From Bacteroidota bacterium (GTDB lineage: Bacteria; Bacteroidota; Bacteroidia; Bacteroidales; Prolixibacteraceae): DNA of 64,000 bases. The stretch lies in contig JAJRSD010000107.1 of the NCBI GenBank assembly GCA_024278975.1, positions 1 through 64,000 on the forward strand, in the 5' to 3' direction. A model generated the notes under the pieces. That model did not search any database. It was given only the letters and a program-made list of their open reading frames with translations, and was not told where the DNA came from. The position numbers and the translations under genes are program-made. Shown in pieces: positions 61,129 to 64,000 of the stretch. How positions within the stretch are numbered: the stretch's first letter is position 1; the number at the start of each line of letters is the position of its first letter.

Positions 61129-61193
61129 CGCAACAAAATTAAGAACAGTAAAACCAATTCGTCAAAAAATCAGACATTTGGAAGAATTGTTAA

Positions 61194-61223
61194 ACTTCGG
61201 TCTTCGGACTTCCGACTTCCGAC
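61194..61223. repeat. Short CTTCGG/CTTCCGA repeat tract
   Basis: Tandem, partly inverted units ACTTCGGTCTTCGGACTTCC.. lie in the fabG leader, 14 bp before the ATG. Confidence 0.45.
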
Positions 61224-61236
61224 AAAATTTTAAATT

Positions 61237-61983
61237 ATGAAACTATTAGAGGGAAAAACTGCAATTATTACCGGAGCATCGCGTGGTATTGGAAAAGCAA
61301 TTGCAATAAAATTTGCACAAGAAGGTTGTGATATCGCGTTTACCGACCTTTTTGAAGATGAGAATATGAAAGCAACTGAAGCTGAACTATCAGCACTCGG
61401 TGTAAAAGCCAAAGGTTACGCATCAGACGCAAGTAACTTTGCAGATACCGATAGGGTAGTGGGCGAAATTGTAAAAGAATTTGGCAGAATTGATGCATTG
61501 GTAAATAACGCAGGAATTACAAAAGATACTCTGTTAATGCGAATGAGTGAAGAGCAGTGGGACGCAGTAATTAATGTAAATCTGAAATCGGTTTTCAACT
61601 TTACAAAAGCTGCACAACGAACTATGTTAAAACAACGCTCGGGTTCTATTATTAATATGAGTTCGGTTGTTGGTGTTAGCGGAAATGCGGGTCAGGCAAA
61701 CTACTCGGCATCGAAAGCCGGAATTATTGGTTTTACCAAATCCATTGCACGCGAACTGGGTGCTCGCAATATTCGTTCTAACGCAATCGCACCCGGTTTT
61801 ATTATAACCGAAATGACAGCAAAAATACCCGAAGATGCGCGTAAAACGTGGGAAGCAGCAATTCCGCTAAAACGTGGTGGTACGCCTGAAGAGGTTGCCG
61901 GTGTTGCAACATTTCTTGCTTCCGATTTATCGACTTATGTTAGCGGACAGGTAATTACTGTTTGCGGTGCAATGAATACTTAG
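61237..61983 (+). CDS. fabG: 3-oxoacyl-ACP reductase
   Basis: A short-chain dehydrogenase, 248 aa, reducing 3-oxoacyl-ACP with NADPH in fatty-acid synthesis. 'TGASRGIGKAIA' (cofactor), 'NNAGITKDTLLMRM' (FabG-specific), catalytic Ser in 'NMSSVVG' and 'YSASKAGIIGFTK' (Y-x-x-x-K). The C terminus 'YVSGQVITVCGAM' is standard. It is monocistronic with a terminator downstream. Confidence 0.95.
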   Translation: MKLLEGKTAIITGASRGIGKAIAIKFAQEGCDIAFTDLFEDENMKATEAELSALGVKAKGYASDASNFADTDRVVGEIVKEFGRIDALVNNAGITKDTLLMRMSEEQWDAVINVNLKSVFNFTKAAQRTMLKQRSGSIINMSSVVGVSGNAGQANYSASKAGIIGFTKSIARELGARNIRSNAIAPGFIITEMTAKIPEDARKTWEAAIPLKRGGTPEEVAGVATFLASDLSTYVSGQVITVCGAMNT

Positions 61984-62032
61984 AATTTATTATTGATTAA
62001 TTATTATTAATTAATCGACTGAAGATAATTTG

Positions 62033-62063
62033 GCTGTCTATTAATTTTAGGCAGCTTTTTTTT
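62033..62063 (+). terminator. Intrinsic terminator of fabG
   Basis: GCTGTCT pairs with AGGCAGC (one wobble), followed by a run of T's. Confidence 0.75.
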
Positions 62064-62178
62064 ATATGTGTTTATGTAAAGCAAAGAGTGCCATATTTCT
62101 AAATTATTCATGTAATTTGAGTTGTATTCCAAAATTATTCCTTAAATTGTATTTCATCGAGGAGGAAATCTATTTAAA

Positions 62179-64000
62179 ATGTTCAATAAATCTATTGCTT
62201 ACCGATTAAGCATTTTTATTTCTGTAGCTGTTATAAGTGTGTTTATAGCAATAATAATAATTTCGTACTTATTCAATAGTGAAAATCTTAAAGAAAACAT
62301 TGAGAACAAAGCTATTGGATTGAGTTCGCAAGTTATTATGAAAGTGGATAAACAGCTTGTTTCTTCACGCGAAATTGCTTCAAATATTTCGGAGCAAATT
62401 TTATTTTTCGAGCAACACAGTAGTCCCGATAAACTTATTGTTAGTTTAATGAATAAGTATCCGTTTGTAGATGGAATTCATATTAATATCGATTCGGGTG
62501 TCTCCTCAGAATTTGGTCACAATTATTGTAGTTATAGAAAAAATGATTCAATTATTTTTGAAAATCATAGCGAAAAATTTTATCACTGTTTAACTGAAAA
62601 AAAGATTATTGAAAAGGTTGCATTGAGTAAAAAACCGGTATGGACTGACGTTTTTTATTGTTCGAGAAACCATAATATGATTGTTTCAGCGTACTCGCCG
62701 ATAATACTGAAAAATGAGAATAACAGAAAGATAGGTTATGTAATATGTGAAGTCTCGATAGATAATTTAAATGATATTTTAAATAATTTTAATATTGGTA
62801 AAAATAGCTTTGCCTTTCTTTTGGCAAAAGATGGTCGGTTTTTGACTCATCCTATTAAAGAGTATGTACTTAACAAAAATTTCTTTTCAGTTCCGGACAA
62901 TGCTTACGACAAGAAAAGAACTAATATCAAAGAGATTTTAGACAAAGGCTTATCGGGTTCGTTTATTGCTTATCCCGAGTTTTTAGATAATAAAAAACAT
63001 TGGGTTCATTATACGCGGTTAAAAGATATTGACTGGACAGTTATTTTTGCAATGCCCTACAATGAGTTATTCGAACCGCTTTATATTTCGATACTAAAAA
63101 TGTTGCTTATTTCGGTAATTGGAATTATTCTTATTTTCTTTATTGTAAAATATATCACTAACCGCCTGGTTGAACCACTTAGCGAAGTAACTGCAGAGTT
63201 AAAAGAGTTTAGTAGTTTTAACGGAGGAAACAAGGTTAACTCTTTAGATGAAATTAAACTTGTATCGGAAAGTTTAAATTTTATCAAATTATGGTACAAG
63301 AAACATCAGGTTCGTGAATTACGTGAAGAGAGGAGGAGTAATTTGCACAAGCAAGATTTGTTGCAAGCATCCGAGATTCAGCAAAGTTTGATTAATACCA
63401 ATTTTTTAGCATTTTCAGAATTAAATGAGATTGATTTGTTTGCAATTTACAAACCTGCCCGGGTTGTGAGTGGCGACCTGTTCGATTACTTTTTTGTTGA
63501 CAACGAGCATTTGGTTTTTACTATTGGCGATGTTTCGGGGAAAGGTGTTCCGGCAGCTTTTTTTATGATAGTGGCTCAAACAATAATAAAAAATTGTGAT
63601 TCATTTAAAAATGCAAAAACAGTTGTACAAATAGTAAACAATAAATTGCATACAACAAATCAGCATCAGTTTTTTCTAACTCTGTTTTTAGGAATCTTAA
63701 ATATTAAAACAGGAAATTTAAACTTTTGTAATGCGGCGCATACTCCAACCTATATTAAAAAATTAAATGGTGAAATTATCGAATTAGCTCAATCTCACGG
63801 GTTGCCACTGGGATTGTATCCGAATAAAGATTATTCTGATTCTAACATAAAATTGGATAAAGGCGATTCAATTGTACTTTACACCGATGGTGTTACTGAA
63901 CTACAGGATGAAAATAATAAACATTTTGGAAATGAAAGATTTGTTGAAAATTTGCAACATCTAATTGATTCAGAACCTGAGAATTTGGTTAAACGTATTG
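62179..64000 (+). CDS. Cache-domain sensor with SpoIIE (PP2C) phosphatase, partial
   Basis: The frame is open from the ATG at 62179 to the window edge (607 codons, no stop), so the ORF track omits it. A first membrane helix (about residues 10-33) is followed by an extracytoplasmic Cache-like sensor ('AFLLAKDGRFLTHP', 'KDIDWTVIFAMPYNELF'). A second helix ('LLISVIGIILIFFIVKYI', about 307-324) follows, then a HAMP-like linker with coiled coil. The SpoIIE/RsbU-type phosphatase starts about 417 ('YKPARVVSGDLFDYF', 'FTIGDVSGKGVPAAFFM', 'LYTDGVTELQD'). Such proteins control anti-anti-sigma partner switches. An AGGAGG site lies 13 bp before the start, strong for this genome. Confidence 0.88.
   Translation, partial: MFNKSIAYRLSIFISVAVISVFIAIIIISYLFNSENLKENIENKAIGLSSQVIMKVDKQLVSSREIASNISEQILFFEQHSSPDKLIVSLMNKYPFVDGIHINIDSGVSSEFGHNYCSYRKNDSIIFENHSEKFYHCLTEKKIIEKVALSKKPVWTDVFYCSRNHNMIVSAYSPIILKNENNRKIGYVICEVSIDNLNDILNNFNIGKNSFAFLLAKDGRFLTHPIKEYVLNKNFFSVPDNAYDKKRTNIKEILDKGLSGSFIAYPEFLDNKKHWVHYTRLKDIDWTVIFAMPYNELFEPLYISILKMLLISVIGIILIFFIVKYITNRLVEPLSEVTAELKEFSSFNGGNKVNSLDEIKLVSESLNFIKLWYKKHQVRELREERRSNLHKQDLLQASEIQQSLINTNFLAFSELNEIDLFAIYKPARVVSGDLFDYFFVDNEHLVFTIGDVSGKGVPAAFFMIVAQTIIKNCDSFKNAKTVVQIVNNKLHTTNQHQFFLTLFLGILNIKTGNLNFCNAAHTPTYIKKLNGEIIELAQSHGLPLGLYPNKDYSDSNIKLDKGDSIVLYTDGVTELQDENNKHFGNERFVENLQHLIDSEPENLVKRI

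Noticed and set aside
1-64000. tRNA, rRNA, CRISPR array, riboswitch, phage or intact insertion sequence
   Set aside because: None was recognised by eye in any intergenic region; a covariance-model search would be needed to exclude small RNAs.

Overview
This window is chromosomal DNA from an AT-rich, free-living or host-associated member of the Bacteroidota, most likely an anaerobic or facultative order such as Marinilabiliales or Bacteroidales (inference). The signs are: a TonB/ExbB/ExbD set, FadL-type and alginate-export-type outer-membrane barrels, secreted and lipoprotein sulfatases, Tat-exported Gfo/Idh/MocA oxidoreductases, a fused E1 2-oxoacid dehydrogenase, a ferredoxin-dependent 2-oxoacid oxidoreductase, NrfHA, DUF4251 and DUF4422 proteins, promoters with the Bacteroidota -7 box TAnnTTTG, and mostly weak Shine-Dalgarno sites. 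I see no rRNA, tRNA, CRISPR array, intact insertion sequence or phage.

Layout. 0.3-5 kb: an AddB-like nuclease and a secreted gamma-glutamyltransferase. 5.1-13.9 kb: one co-oriented minus-strand block with a four-subunit 2-oxoacid:ferredoxin oxidoreductase, a Crp/Fnr regulator, an aminotransferase, flavodoxin, prephenate dehydratase, two tandem-ACT proteins and phenylacetate-CoA ligase. Together these could interconvert aryl acids, arylpyruvates and aromatic amino acids. 14.3-19.3 kb: ammonifying nitrite reductase nrfHA behind a perfect Crp/Fnr-type palindrome, followed by a porin and a PepSY membrane protein. 19.4-22.8 kb: a sulfatase next to a tripartite HipBST toxin-antitoxin locus. 22.9-25.5 kb: a queA broken by a frameshift, a 262-bp nested-hairpin element with terminal inverted repeats, and a Smr-domain gene.

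25.5-37.5 kb mixes a Tat-exported deacetylase-like protein, an unrecognised 584-aa cysteine-rich protein, a FadL-like barrel, a UPF0316-type membrane protein, release factor 3, the TonB-ExbD-ExbB operon and an NhaD antiporter. 37.7-48.7 kb is a carbohydrate region: two Tat-exported Gfo/Idh/MocA proteins (one frameshifted), a DUF6807 lipoprotein, a TIM-barrel isomerase/epimerase lipoprotein, a CxAxR sulfatase and a parallel beta-helix protein. The fused E1 dehydrogenase sits within it. The set resembles periplasmic keto-sugar or sulfated-glycan breakdown. 48.7-64 kb is mostly housekeeping (sfsA, nfo, a D-amino-acid aminotransferase, recG, hsp20, trmD, mnmE, a sirtuin, fabG), with a small glycan-decoration cluster at 57.7-60.3 kb. 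A Cache/SpoIIE phosphatase runs off the right edge.

The most unusual items are the nested-hairpin element beside the decayed queA, the HipBST locus with its operator, the frameshifted Tat oxidoreductase, the aromatic-acid block, and dispersed palindromic intergenic repeats.
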